Source of the DNA: Epiperipatus broadwayi
Lineage: Eukaryota > Onychophora > Udeonychophora > Euonychophora > Peripatidae
DNA: 64,000 nucleotides
Assembly: GCA_028023455.1 (NCBI GenBank)
Contig: JAQFVV010006203.1
Span: 13,556,348-13,620,347 of the forward strand
Direction of reading: 5' to 3'
Shown here: positions 24,679 through 38,124 of the stretch, piece by piece
How positions within the stretch are numbered: position 1 is the stretch's first letter
Layout of the letters: every line of letters begins with the position of its first letter
Notes under the pieces: generated by a model
The model's input: only the letters and a program-made list of their open reading frames with translations
What the model was told of the DNA's origin: nothing
Databases searched by the model: none
Translations under genes and position numbers: made by a program

Positions 24679-27600
24679 CTATAATAAAAATAAAAATATA
24701 ACATACAAATATAAATATACAAATATGTAAATATTTACTCAAAAAATGAAATACAAATGACATAAATATATATATATATGGGTGTGTGTTTAAACAATAA
24801 CTAGTTGATGAGATGTATATCTGGGGGTGAAAAGACATTTTATAAGTATAGGGTTATAAATATATATAAAAATATTTAAAAAAGAGGAAGTATATAGATA
24901 GATTATTTTTTGAGAAAAAAAAGAAAAAATGAATAAAAAATTACTTATGAGTGTTGAAAAGAAAAACAAATAGTAGTAAAAGTTAGTAAATAATTGAAAT
25001 ATGTGTATTTTACTTGCAATTATACATTGGAATATTTCCATCGTCTAATTTTATTTGTTAAATTTATTTTAAAAAATTCTAACTTTATTCAAATATATTC
25101 AACTGTTAGTCTAACAACTCACAGATTAATATGTAGCACATTATTCTCCTCTTCATGCATTACTGACTAGATCAGTGGCAGTACTAGCATGGGAATTAAA
25201 TCATAAATTTTTAGATTCATGAATAATGGATTTAAGATAATGATCTAAACAAACTAAACTATTCTATCAGTTCATTAGATTATCATTTTAAATTTTCTGT
25301 TCATAAGTAAAGGTCCCTTGTTTGACTGCATATTAGCAGTGCCACTAGATTAACAAGTGGAAGAATACTGCTATTCAATATACCGTATTACAACAGAACT
25401 GTGTGCTATTGCTGTGTTTAAAAAATGTAAATAAAGTTTGAATTTTTATTTAAAAAACATTGTTTAAATTTGAATGCATCTAAAGCTATTACTACTTTAT
25501 TTGGTTCTAAAGTTACTTTTGGTAGAGTTGAGGATATAGTCTTAGATATAAAATTTGAACATTATATCTATTGTTTATAGCTATAAAAGTCTTGTTTTAA
25601 TCTTGGATTCTCAGATAAATTTTAACAACAATACTAGAGTGTTAGTTCAATTAGTCTAGGAAATAAAAACTATATATATTTAAATTTCTTCAGAGATATA
25701 TTATACTTTTACTGTCTGATGGTTTAATTGTATCTTTAAATATTTTATAAGTTTATATATGTTCTTTCACATAATCCGCTAATTTAAATTATGTACACAG
25801 TTTAAGATAGTTTAGAGGTAAAAATTGCATTTGTCTATGTTTGCTAAGTTTTATTTTGATGTAATAAGACATTATGAATAGTTTAACTTTTTTAAAAAAA
25901 TAAATAAATAAATTTTTTTATTAATAATATATTGTAATTTCTTCATATATTCTAATTATTTACTTTTTTTACTAATATTGTGAATTTTATTTTATATATA
26001 TATATTTATATACTTATATGTTTAACTCAAACTGCAGACTTGGTTTCTTTTTTTTTTTTTGCATGCCATTTTTTTTAATAAAATCCATTATTTTTGCATG
26101 TGTTAGTGGTAATAAGTGTCAATACTGTTCACATATGTAATTTTTCTTGATACTGCTTATTTGCAACAGAAATATAAGCCATAGGGAGTGAATATTAATA
26201 AAAAATAATATATACATATATATTTCAACATTTCACAAAGTTTAAAAAAAGAATAGATTACAAGTTACTGTTTACTCAGACTGGCCTATATGGCATAATA
26301 AAATAAATAAAATTAAATTATATTAATTTTTTAATTAAAATTTATTTATAAAATTCTAATCTTAAGTCAAGTTATAATCATTAAAATAAATAAATTTATT
26401 ACTTTTATAATTACTTTTTTTTCTTTATAACATGATAAATGAAAAATAATTAAATATATAAATAATCTGTAATTATTTCAAATAAAGAATCAGAGAGAGA
26501 TACTTTCCATTAATATATGAAAAATATGATTAACAGATTCTCTAAAGATTCACAAATAAAATAATTTTTTTTCAGTGCTATAAAAATTTTCAGTAACAAT
26601 TTCTTCTTCAGAGTTGCGTTACTTGAAAGTTAAAGCAGAAAAAAACATTTAGTAACAATTAAATATAAAAATATAAGAAAAAGATACAACATATCGAAAC
26701 CAAAGCTTTATTAGTGCAGATAATTATAAAGTGCTGAGCATGCTCTTAATACGTTGTTTGTATCTTTTTCTTATAATGAGTAAATACTAAAATAATTATT
26801 TCTTGCAGCTAAATACAATTTTCTTTTCAATGCCAAAAAATAAACCTAAAAATTATTTCATCTATTAAATATTTATAATTTTCAAAAATTATTATCTCAG
26901 AAGAGTTTTTAAGGTTTAAATATTGATACAACTTCCCAGTTCTTGTCAGATATAAGCGCATATTTGTGGCATTTAATGAATTTGAGAAAAATGTTGAACT
27001 GACTCATTTGTAATCAGTTTCTATTTTAATTGAAAAAACGGTAGCAATAAATTACGAAGGCTTTATTTCTTTATACAAAAATTTTGTGAATCATCCAAAT
27101 TTTTTAACATGACATTGCACTATTCAGTAATAAAGTGTCATATAGAAAATTCAATACAAAAGAAGCCTTGGATATTACTTTTAAAATTGATAATACTTCT
27201 GAAGAAAATATACTTCAGAAATGTTTATTTAAATTACAAAATAAAAATGACGGCAGAGAATTTCTATTATACAATAATGTTTGCTGGCATAACCAAAGAA
27301 AATTTTTGGAGAAATTTTGAGTTAATGATAGTAAATGTTTTTTCATAATAAAAATGATTTAAACACAATTAATGACAAAAACTACTCTTTCTTATGGACA
27401 TTAAAAACTTCTGATTAGTACTTACGAATATCAAAATTAAATTTGCATCACGTGACTACAAATATTTTCCAAATAAATTAAATGTTGTTGTTTTTTTTTA
27501 AAAAAACCTCCTAGGAAAGCTAATTGCAACCTAAAAGAATTTGTTAAGAAAATTGTATTAAACAAGTTCCAAGCTTTTATATAAGTAATACTTTCCATTC

Positions 27601-28812
27601 TTATATCCTAACCTTAAATATTCTTATTTATTTTATAAGATCTTTAGATATTATATGTTCCTGAAACTTTAATCCTCAAGACCTACTATTGGAGTTTTTA
27701 ACTACAGCTGGAATCATATGTACAAAATAAATTCCAAAGTTTTATAAAGGTGGCTCTTTCTATATTAATGAAATTGACAAAACTCAATGTAAAAATAAAG
27801 ATTTTGTTAAAAATGGATTTACTGTTTCTTTTGCCAATAATTCATATCTCAAATATTTTAAAGTAAATTGCACTTCTATCTAACATACTATTTGAAGCTG
27901 ATAGTGAAGTAAAAATATTTGAATTTGAAAAAATAAAATAGCATTTGAAAGTATAAAAATAAAAAATACTTAATTTTAAAAACTGCTGCTCAATAAATTC
28001 TCTCGTTTCATTTCAATATATTTATCAGAATTTTCCTATTCCAACATGAATTCCTTTGAAAGAAAAGAACTAATAAACATTTGGTAAATATAAGTTGTTT
28101 GAATCTTTACATATAGAAAAATTTGAACACATTGCCAGATCTAAGCAGTGTCAAATTTCACATTAATGTTGTAAATATAAGTTTTCTTTCATCTATTTCT
28201 TGTAATTTTATTTTACAGACAAACAATCTTAAATTCATTTGATTTGCAGATATTTTTCATTATTTTTTTAATAAATTTCTTAAGACTGTTGATAAAAATA
28301 TTTGCAAATCAATAAAATTTGAAAATACCTTAAAAAGCCTCAAGGCATAGTAATTAGTACATTCCTCATTAATGACCTGGTTTCAAGTTTAACTTGGATA
28401 AATATTGAAATTTTTTTCACATCATGAAAGACTGAATTTTTTTCTAGACAGTAATCCCATGGATAATTTGCTAGCCATTCAATAATCAGTCAGAGAATGA
28501 GTATCTAAATATTATTAGCTAAAAGATAAAGATATTTATATTATTTTGCTTGTCAACTACATATAAAAATTGTTAGATATAAATTGAAGTGACCAAATTG
28601 AGTTGTTGTTTGTTTTACTTTACTCAGCTGAGAATCAATTTAGAAATTTTTAGCTCTTAAAATCCATTCATTTTAACTCTGTGCTAAAACTGCATAAGAT
28701 GTTATATTCATTTATAAACAAATTTTTTAAATTTTTTTTTATTTATTTATCGCATACATCACATATCAATAAAATTTTAAATTAAAAAAAAATAATAATA
28801 CTAAATACTTAC
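24679..28812 (-). other. PHKG intron 3
   Basis: A 4134-bp intron with a GTAAGT donor and a TTATTATAG acceptor. It is very AT-rich, with TA and T/A homopolymer tracts. 25015-25110 holds a single copy related to the fold-back arm at 29032-29229. 27100-27350 has two overlapping short frames, which I do not recognise and do not call genes. Nothing else of note was seen. Confidence 0.8.
25015..25110. repeat. Single copy related to the fold-back arm at 29.0 kb
   Basis: It shares ATTGGAATATTTCCATCGTC, AACTTTATTCAAATAT and CAACTGTTAGT with 29040-29130 in the same order. Confidence 0.55.
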
Positions 28813-28867
28813 AATTCAAATATTAAAAAAATAAACATTGAAGATTCAAAAACATCAATAAGTGTTA
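28813..28867 (-). CDS. PHKG: PHKG coding exon 3 (55-nt exon, beta4-beta5 strands)
   Basis: This very short exon encodes TLIDVFESSMFIFLIFE between split Ile90 and Leu108 codons. It corresponds to strands beta4 and beta5 of the N-lobe and runs to the hinge, with the gatekeeper position at the Phe before Glu107. Its length was predicted from the phases of exons 2 and 4 before it was found, and the 55 nt match exactly. The acceptor is ...TTTTATTTTGCAG and the donor is GTAAGT. It is far from its neighbours (17.4 kb upstream, 4.1 kb downstream) and too short for ordinary ORF calling. A palindromic repeat lies about 165 bp upstream of it in the transcript. Confidence 0.93.
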
Positions 28868-29031
28868 CTGCAAAATAAAACAGATTTTTTGACATAAAAA
28901 TTTTGGAAAAATAAATTTTAGTAAAAAAATTACAAATATATATTTATTATGCTTACACACACACATATATATATAATGTTAATACATACTATGTACATTC
29001 CTGAAGATTTGTGATAATGGTGTTTTAGTTG

Positions 29032-29229
29032 CATTTATATGTTGGATTATTTCCATCATCTAATATGAATATTGAATGTCTTTAGAAACATTTAACTTTA
29101 TTTAAATATTCCAAATACAACTGTTAGTAATATACTGAATGTATTTGGAATATTTAAATAAAGTTAAATTTTTCTAAAGACATTCAATACTTATATTAGA
29201 TGATGAAAATAGTCCAACATATAAATACA
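29032..29229. repeat. Long hairpin (fold-back) near PHKG exon 3
   Basis: The arms of about 85-90 bp are almost perfect inverted copies: TTGGATTATTTCCATCATCT ... ATTCCAAATAC on the left and its complement on the right. The loop of about 15 bp contains TGTTAGTAATATA. A 12-bp direct repeat, AATACATACTAT, lies outside at 28981 and 29225 and may be a target duplication. Confidence 0.8.
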
Positions 29230-31369
29230 TACTATATATATGTATATATTGCAAAAAATAATAACAGCAATATATCTCTAGAAGAAACTAAAATAGTAAA
29301 AGAGGGGCAAATCACTTTTTTACATATTTATCTGTACTATAATAAGCAAACTTTTTTTTTTTTGTATTTAAAATTTATCTTATTTATTTGTAAAAATATG
29401 TAATTGTCATAAATACATATAATTATAGCAAATAAATAAAATAATCTGGTTTGAATAGCACACGTAATTATATTAAGAAATTGGTATTCTTAAATACTGT
29501 TAAGTCAATACTGACTTCTGGTATAAATGATAATCTGCTTTTTCACAACATTCTGACTATAGGAGTAGTTTGTGATTATTTTCTTGATGTTTTATTCTTA
29601 ATACTGATATATTGGAGATTTATTTCTGAATGTCAACTAAAATATAATTTCACACTAACACTTTAATGCACTGTTAGGATGTATTTATATTAAACTATCA
29701 GATATAAATTAAACAAGGTCCTAATATCAGTCATATATATCAACTACACAACCAAATTTCTAGAACTACTTAGAAATGAAGTTTAATATTGAACTCCATC
29801 AGTATGCATGTAATTTAGAAAGTGCACAATATTAATTATATTATCCATAGTGAAAAAAATTATTTGTAGTGATTTCATGATTCACTTTTGTATTCATTAT
29901 TTACTTATTCATAATTTGTCACATTAATCAAAGTAAAGTACATTTGTTTCATCTTAACATGTCCATATTTATTGAAAGAAAACAATGGCTTTGGGTACTC
30001 TATAATTTAAGACAAAAATGAATTTTCAAAGTGAAGATAACTCATTATAGATATTTGTAGTAGTTTTGTGAATAAAAATGTCATTAGTTTACGAACTTTT
30101 TGCAATATATTAACATCTTTGTCATTTTGAATTGAAAGTGTAATTTCTTTTTAATATCTAAAATGTTACTATTTCTTTTTAATAGCCACAATGTTACTAT
30201 TGATATTTTTTTCTTTGATTTCTTTTTCTTTTTCCTTGATTTTTTTCAATTGATTATGCATACAATTCAAATGGTCTAGATCTTCAATTAACTTTTAATC
30301 CTCTCCAAATAAGTTTGGTATGTATGAATAAAAGCTATAAATCTTCATTGAAAGATTAATCTGCCAACAAAGCATTATTGTTAACAATAAAAACTTCCTT
30401 AGCTTTCCTAATAAATGATTTTAATGACTGATGAATTAGAAAGGAACAAGTAATTAATAATACTGATTTCTATTCTAGAATGCAAATTTGTTTTATTTTC
30501 TGTATTTTTTTTTTCAATTATGAAGTTAATTAAGCAATATTTTGATGTGAATATTTCATTGTGCATTTTTGTTAAAAGATTTCCATATTTTTTGGAACTT
30601 TGCACACATCGATTGACCAAATTTTAATGAGATATAATAATGCAATCTGTTACTGTTGGATTCATGTCTTTGGAAATATAATATCAATCAATTCTGCTAT
30701 AGCATATATACTGGCTGCATAAATACGTCTTCTTGCAATTGAACTATTAGCAAACATTTCAGCAGAAAATGAACTTAACAGTTTCTTGCGTGGGATATGT
30801 GAATACAAAAAAAAAAAAACTACCTCCAGTTGAATCAAACTGCCAAAGAATACATGCTAAACATACACACACATATGCTGCTGCTATTGACGTATAAGTT
30901 CTATTTATTAATAAATTTTTTGACACCCATCCTTTTAATAATTTTATTTATCCAGTTCTTTTAATAATTTTATTTGTTAATGAAAAATGTAAATGATTAA
31001 AAGAAAAAATTTATAACAAATATAACTATTTTCAATTGCATGCAATTTTAATAGCTAATGATTAAAATAACATCACATAATAATAAATTATAAAATTGCA
31101 TCAGTAATACTATTTTATTCAAATAATAAGCCATAGTAAAATATAGTTTTATTATGAATTTTAGAGAATCATATTAAATATGATTTTATTTGAAAATGCA
31201 AAATCTATTACATAATCCAAATTTATTCTTACACTGGTACTGTGACATTTGCTGACTCAGCAATGACTATTCTCCCAAAATAGTAAATAAATATTTGTAA
31301 ATAATAATAAATTTTAATGTTTTAATTCACATTTAAACTACTTAGCAGTAATTATTATAAAATATCATT

Positions 31370-33480
31370 ATTATCCACTAAAGCAAAACAACTTTTAAGG
31401 ATTTTACTGAATAGATTCCTTCCAGTCATAGATGAATAAATTCCACTCAATGAGGTTTTAGAGAATCAACAATGTAATCAAGGCTTTGTAGCCAGACAAA
31501 TGCAAAAAAAGTGTCAGAAACAAAAAAAATGATTTATATATTGTTATTTTTATTGATATAGCCAAGGCCTTTACACAATTAAAAAAATAGGTCTATGGTA
31601 ATGTTGAAATTAGTGGTCAATCATCAAAAAAAAATTATTCATATTACACAATTTCTACATAATGTAACGAGAGGAAATGTTATTACTACAAGTGATAAAT
31701 GTGAGGCATTTGAAAGGAGACGGGTATTTGCTCCAACATTGTTTTTAATTTTTATGACAGTGGCCTTTGAAACTATCTACAAGCAATTTAATAGAACAAG
31801 AATCAAGATATGATACAGATTTTACAATGGAATTTTTAATTTGAATCAAAAATGAAACAAGAACTTCATTTTTTTGGATTCTGGATTTACAGAATGCTGC
31901 TGATTGTTCTATTTTTGCCAAAATGATGCTCTACAAAATGTGCTTAAGGTTTTGAATGCAATATATGAAGACTTTGATTTAATAATTAATAAGCCAATAA
32001 TGAAAGAAAATTCCTTAGCAACTTTTAATTAAGATGGGTATCAAAGTTAAAAATATAAATTAATTTAAATATCTTAATAGTTTTATAAATAAAAAGTGGA
32101 TTTGAATGCTGAAGTACAATACAGATTCCAATGTGCTGCTACTACTTTTACCAAATTAAACGATAGAGCATTTCAACACAAGAAAATAACTACTGCAACT
32201 AAGTTAACTGTATAAAGAGCTATTATTTTATCTAATTTATTGTATGAAATTGAGGCTTGGTCACTCTATTAATGCAATATAAAGGCATTAGAAAAGTTTC
32301 ATCTAGAAATTCTCTGCTAAATTTTAAAAATACAATGACAAGATTTTCTTCAACATGCCGAATGTGATGCTATAGAGACTACTATTGTAATTATAAGATA
32401 CACAATTTACACCAGATAAATGTGATGTAAATATAAATTATGTGCTGAAATGCAATTGAAGGAAAGGCTATAATTGAATAATGATAATACAAAAGTAGCT
32501 AAGTGCTTTCGAGGTCTTTTTATGTCTTCATACTCATAGCATTAGAATGACTATGGAATATAAGTGTATATATAGTCGAAACAAATTCAAAGTTTATGCA
32601 GATTAGATAGACCATAAGGAGGAAACAAGATTCCTTTCAGTTGATAGAATTATAGTTATTAGCTATATGCCAGGCTTCCTTGATCTTTCACTTAAGGCGC
32701 TTCTCTCAATACACGCAATAGTGGCCAAGGAAAGCTCAAATGTATAGCCAGTGTCATATGTGTTGAGAGAAATAACCCTAAGCAAAAAAATCAAGGAAAC
32801 CTGGCATATACCTAATAACTACAATTCTATCCACCGAAAGTAATCTTGCTTCTCCTTTCTAAGAAATGGAGTATCTAATCTGCATAAAGTTGGAATATCT
32901 TTCGACTATAAACATCTATATTCCCTAGTCATTCTAATGCTATGAATATGAAGACATAGAAAGCCTTTAAAGCGCTTAGCTGCTTTTGTATTATCATTAT
33001 TCAATTATAGCTTTTCCTTTGATTTCAGCGCATAATTTATATTTAGAGACTACTATTGTAAAATCATATCTTTGTTAGATTGGACATGTAAAACTATGAA
33101 CAATACAAGACTTCAATGTTCTATGATAAACTTGGGCATGGTTTTTATGGGAAAAGTGTACACTGTTTACATTATAAGGATTATCTCAAAGACATTATGA
33201 ATAAATGCAATAATGATTGTTTCCATTGTGAAGATATGATAAAAAAAAACACTGGAGAACTACAAATTAGACATGCTGTTGAAATTTTCTCAAAGAAAAA
33301 ATTAAAAGACATCATTGCAAAATATCAAATAAACACAAAAATGAATCAACATGTTCTACTTGTGGACATATTTATGTTCACAGATTGGTTTATATAGCCA
33401 TTGCAAAACTCATCTCTAGAACATTTTTTTCCCCTTCTTGGAATTAGAATGGCCATACTCGATTACAAAGCGGCTGTTGT
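31370..33480 (+). pseudogene. Decayed LINE (reverse transcriptase and C-terminus), interrupted
   Basis: In order, the plus strand shows pieces of a non-LTR reverse transcriptase. ILLNRFLPVIDE is at about 31400. DLYIVIFIDIAKAFTQ, with the first catalytic Asp region, is at about 31530. FERRRVFAPTLF is at about 31720, NLLYEIEAWSLY at about 32240 and IKALEKFHLEIL at about 32285. After an insertion (32391-33061) the frame resumes with the C-terminal tail (93 codons at 33116-33397, including CSTCGHIYVHRL, a Cys-x2-Cys motif), ending near 33480. Stops and frameshifts are many, so it is inactive. The type is common in mollusc and cephalopod genomes, from memory. Confidence 0.85.
32373..33061. mobile_element. 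Palindromic insertion with 18-bp target duplication inside the LINE
   Basis: The inserted DNA is a large inverted repeat, arms about 32440-32725 and 32750-33045. It is flanked by identical direct repeats TAGAGACTACTATTGTAA at 32373-32390 and 33044-33061. Removing one repeat and the insert lets the LINE reading frame continue across the junction, so this is a real insertion event. The arms contain no protein. They share a stretch (AGCGCTT, CTTCATA-TCATAGC) with 61441-61490. The duplication length suits retrotransposition, but the perfect hairpin shape is unusual for a SINE. Confidence 0.8.
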
Positions 33481-33849
33481 ATAAACATAAATAGCTTAAT
33501 AATTTATTCATGTACTTGAATTTATAATAATCAAGTTAATATTTGATATTTTCAATTTTACATTTTATCTTATCAGTTTTCCTTAGCATATTACTAATAT
33601 TTTTTTCTCTAATATGTAGTACAGTATTAAAAATTTTCCATTGCAACTGTTTCAGGATATTCTTATTTTTAAACGAACATAATATTTAAATTTTCTTTTC
33701 TTTAAACCTATTATTGACAAATCTGAAGAAGAGAAAAAAAATCATTGTTAAACTGCTTCTAGCACTTTTTTAAAATTCTTGATAGTAATCGATTATGAAA
33801 TTTAATATTTAAATACATGTATAGTACATATACTTTATGGCAGATGCAA

Positions 33850-34612
33850 TTAGATGGTATTTGAACCAGACTTTCAAGCTCTCTTTGGTGATCCACTCTA
33901 TCTTATATAACCAATATTCATGTCCACATACAAGTGAAAAAGGTAAGTGATCTCCAATATACATATTTCATGCTAAACCAACCCTCATCAGTTGGTCCGG
34001 ATTATCACTCTTAGACATATATATATAATCAATGCTCAGTTTATATTAAGATAGCAAATCTTGGTCAGGCTTCAATCTTTTTCATTCTCCAACTCTTCAG
34101 ACATCTTTATTGTTAAAAATCTGATAATAGCATGTTCAAAGCCCTTGTATGCCAATTGTGTTATACATGTATTTAAATATTACATATTCAACCTGTATTC
34201 TGTCCACCCCTCTTCTGTGTATTTAAATGGGCCTAAGATCCTACATATGAGGGTCAGATTGATTTATGGTCAACATGGATATGACCCAACAAAATAGGCT
34301 AACAAGAACTTGGTACATGACAGATTTTCAATGATATGGAATGCTGAAGAGTTGGAGAAGATAAAAGCCTATCTATTAAAATTTGAAGATTTGCTATCTT
34401 AATATAAAGCAAACACTGATTATATATGCGTGTAAGAGATGATGATCCAGAGATGATGATCCAGACAAAATGATGACTGCTGGTTCAGGACAAAATACAT
34501 ATACTAGAGATCATTTATCTTTCTCGCATGTATGTGGTCACGAATATTGGTTGTAGAAAATGGAGTGGATGATTAAAGGGAGCTTGAAATTCTGGGTTCA
34601 AATCCCATCTAT
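33850..34612. repeat. Head-to-head pair of SINE-like units (palindrome)
   Basis: 33850-34140 and 34320-34612 are inverted copies of the same unit family as at 22 kb (CATCAGTTGGTCCGGATTAT, TTATATTAAGATAGCAAATC). The right edge reads GGGTTCAAATCCC at 34594-34606, a tRNA-like B box. The left edge has its complement, TTTGAACCA, in decayed form. Confidence 0.75.
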
Positions 34613-34989
34613 CATGAAATTTTTTTTTAAAAATCTACTACTTCACTTAATAGATAAATAGAAAATAAATAAACAATTAACAACCTTTCAAAAAAATAAA
34701 AAGAACACTGCCGCAAATTTTTGTTTAACTTTAAATAAGAATATGAACACTATGCTAATTTTTAAATTATAGCATGTAGATATATACATATACATATGTG
34801 TAAACAAAAGAGAGAAAAGCATTTTCCTTTAGGCAATGATTTAAAAGCACCCTAAATGTTGATCAAAGAATCAACATTTAGAATGTTTTTAAGTCATAGC
34901 TTGGGCGAGGGTGATTTACTCCGTTTGTTTACACATACAGATTGAGCTATGTTTAATTTAAAGTTTATATACATTTATGTATATTTCCA

Positions 34990-36260
34990 ACTATTGTTAA
35001 CCCATTGAGGATGAAAGTTCAAATTTAATTGAATTTTTCTAACACTAGCCTTTATTTTCCACATCACACCTATAGATTATTCCCCCATTCCATTTATCCA
35101 CTTTATATGTCAACTCTTTCAAGATCTTTTAGAATCTTTTGGAATCCAATTTAAGACTTCAACTACCCATCTCTTCTAGCAATATGCCCAACCAATCTCA
35201 TTTCATTTTCTTAATTCTATCAATGAAGTCAATATCTCTTTGTTCTCCATACTTCATTGAGTAGTACAAATATTCTGTATTGCTCTATTGTTAAATGCCA
35301 AGTCTCAGATTGACAAAATATATCTATTAAAGTATTTCTTTTAAAACACGGATATATTTCCTTTTAATATTAAACTATTTCTACTAAAAAGCATTCCCTC
35401 CAAATTAATTTTATCCATTACATTTTAATTTGGATTAATACTCTGCACAAAGCTTTACTGATTTTCATTTTCATGAGACAAAATCCACTGAACATGACTT
35501 AAGACTTTTTACTATTTATCTTTAGTCTATTTCCATCTGATAAAACTTGCAACATTTCCTGAAGTTCTGAAGCATTATAGCAAAAATAATCGCATCATAT
35601 ATCTCTAAAATCTAAATGACTTAAAATAATCTCTGAATATTTTTAGGGTCATAGTTTCTCATTTTAATCCACAAAAACTTTTAAACATAAGAAATCAATG
35701 TTAATATTCTGAGAAACACAATGTAATCTAATCACTCTTCTGAATACGATAACATTCTGGATCTATATCTTGATGACAAAAAGCTTTAATTACTATTGTT
35801 TTTTTTCACAATCTACAAATCTAAATCATATCGACAATTTATACTTGTTGATTCTTTCTATAATTTATTTCAATGCTTGGATATGATCTATTGTGTTAAA
35901 ATCATTTTAAATCCAGCTTTTTTTTTTCGTTGATTTAAATTCAAAGTTTTAAATGAGTTATAATTATCTTCGTAAAAATTTTATGTAGAAATCATAAAAG
36001 ACTGATAGGTTTGTAATTTTTAATATTTTCTTTATCATTTTTCTTAAATATCGATACTATTATTGCATTCTTCAAATCATCTACCATAATTTTTATCATT
36101 TAAACTAGTTTTGCCAACAATTTTTTTATGTCTTCATCTGCCGCTTTTAAGATATCAATAATAATTGCATCATTTCCTGGAGCTTTTCTCTTCTTCGTAA
36201 ATTTAATTACATGTCTCACCTCTTCATTTAAAATATTCAGAAATTCAGAATATGTATAGA
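34990..36260 (-). pseudogene. Decayed RTE-like LINE reverse transcriptase
   Basis: Reading the minus strand from 36260 downward gives KRKAPGNDAIIIDILKAA (about 36190-36130), then KENIKNYKPISLL (about 36040), ELQEMLQVLSDGNRLKI (about 35560), a SETWHLT segment (about 35300) and ENEMRLVGHIARRDG (about 35190). This is the usual order in RTE/Proto2-like LINEs: KAPG-D block, NY-PISLL, the loop after the active site, ETW, and GHI-RR. Many stops and frameshifts are present. The 3' part is related to 48080-48560. Confidence 0.85.
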
Positions 36261-36929
36261 TAAAGTGATTACTTTGTTTTCCTTTTCTTTATTATTATAT
36301 ATTTCTTATGTAGAACTTTTCCATACATTTCATGATGTCATCCCTTTTTTCATAAGAATTACTTATTACTAAAATAACTTTTTTTTTCAATACCAATTTA
36401 TTGTTTTATACTTTTAAAAACTTTATTCTTTTTTATAACTTCCATTGGCAATTCAAAGATATATTATATTTTATCATTATTAACACTTCTTTATACCATT
36501 TTACAGAAATTCAAATATTCTTTTTAATGAAACATTTTTAAATATTTTCATTTTTTTTTTTCATCATATATATATTTTAACATATTTGTATTTATTTATA
36601 TACATAAATGTATAATATTTCATGTTTGTATTAAATTTTTATTTATCTACAATTATGAAACCATTATATGGGATTATAAATAAACAATACTTGAGCTATT
36701 AACCACTATTTGCAAGAAAATCTTGAAACAAAATACAATGAATGCAAAAGTTCCAATGTGCATGTACTATTGTTATAATCAAAATCAATCTGTAATTTTT
36801 AATATGAAAAATAATAGTTAATAATGAAAATAAAGCTAATGATAGCATATACTACATTAAGATTTATTTTTCCCTTTGTTTGTATTTGTAATTCAAATTT
36901 GCAAACATTTGTTAATATATGTTGTAAGA

Positions 36930-38105
36930 TTTGAAATACAGGCATTCTTATACCTGGAACTTAATTGTAAATATAGGGGATTTGAACTCAGACTTTCAAG
37001 CAACTTCAACTATCCACACTATCTCATACTACTGATACATATGACCCCACACATGTAGAAAAGATATATAATCACCAATATACATATTTTGTGCTGAACC
37101 AGCACTCATCAGTTGGTCCAAATTATCATCTCCCACACACATATATATAATCAGTTTATATTAAGATAGCAAATCTTTATACTTTAATGGACAGGCTTCA
37201 ATCTACTCCAATCTCCAACTCTTCAGCCATCCATACTATTGAAAATCTGATGATAGAATGCCCAAACCCCATGTTGATGCCAAGATTGTTGTCATACCCA
37301 TGTTGACATCAAGTCACTCTGACTCCTCATGTATTGTATCCATTTAAATACATAGAAGAGGGATGGGCAGAATGCAGGCTTAATGTGAAAGATTGGAAAT
37401 ACAGGCATTCTTATACCTGGAACTTAATTGTAAAAATAAGGGATTTGAACTCAGACTTTCAAGCAACCTTCAACTATCCACACTATTTCATATGATACAC
37501 ATGACCACACACATGTAGAAAAGATAAATAATCACCAATATACATATTTTGCACTGAACCAGAACTCATCAGTTGGTCCAGATTATCATCTTCCACTTAA
37601 TCAGTGCTCAGTTTATATTAAGATAGCAAATCAATCTACCTCAACCTTCAACTCTTCAGCCATCTATACCATGTCCAAATCTTACACATTAAACCTGCAT
37701 TCTGCCCATCCCTCTTCTATGTATTTAAATGGATATTGTCCTATACATAAGTGGCCAGAGTGACTTGATGTCAACATGGGCATGATAACAATATTGGCAT
37801 CTACACGGGGCTTTGGGCATTTCTATCATCAAATTTTCAATGGTGCGGATGGCTGAAGATTTGGAGTAGATTGAAGCCTAAAAAATTAAAATATAAATAT
37901 TTGCTATCTTAATATAAACTGAGCACTGATTATATATATGTGTGGGAGATAATAATCTGGATCGACTGATGGTTGCTAGTTCAGCCCAAAATATATATAT
38001 TGGTGATTATTTATCTTTTCTACATGTGTGTGGTCATGTGTATCAGTACTATGAGATAGTGTGAATAGTTGAAGGTTGCTTGAAAATCTGAGTTCAATCC
38101 TCTAT
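36930..38105. repeat. Two direct and one inverted SINE-like units
   Basis: Direct units start at about 36930 and 37393 (offset 463 bp, GATTTGAACTCAGACTTTCA in each). An inverted unit occupies about 37690-38105 and ends with TGAGTTCAATCC, so the second and third form a palindrome. On the minus strand a tRNA-like head is visible: GATAGTGTGGATAGTTGAAG (A-box-like) about 33 nt before GTTCAAATCCCC (B box). The family is the same as at 22-23.5 kb and 33.9-34.6 kb. Confidence 0.8.
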
Positions 38106-38124
38106 ATTTAATATATGTTGTCTG

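Noticed and set aside
24690-25041. Overlapping minus-strand frames next to PHKG exon 4
   Set aside because: Tyr/Ile/Phe-rich translations of TA-rich intron. Only the GELFDYL part of one of them is real, and it belongs to the spliced exon, not to a separate small protein.
27109-27348. Two overlapping short frames suggesting a small gene
   Set aside because: No homology recognised, no conserved splice context. AT-rich intron with several chance frames.
30408-30620. 70-codon minus-strand frame, with protein-like text also upstream to about 30800
   Set aside because: It could be a decayed transposon fragment, but I could not match it to any family and stops are frequent, so it is not called.
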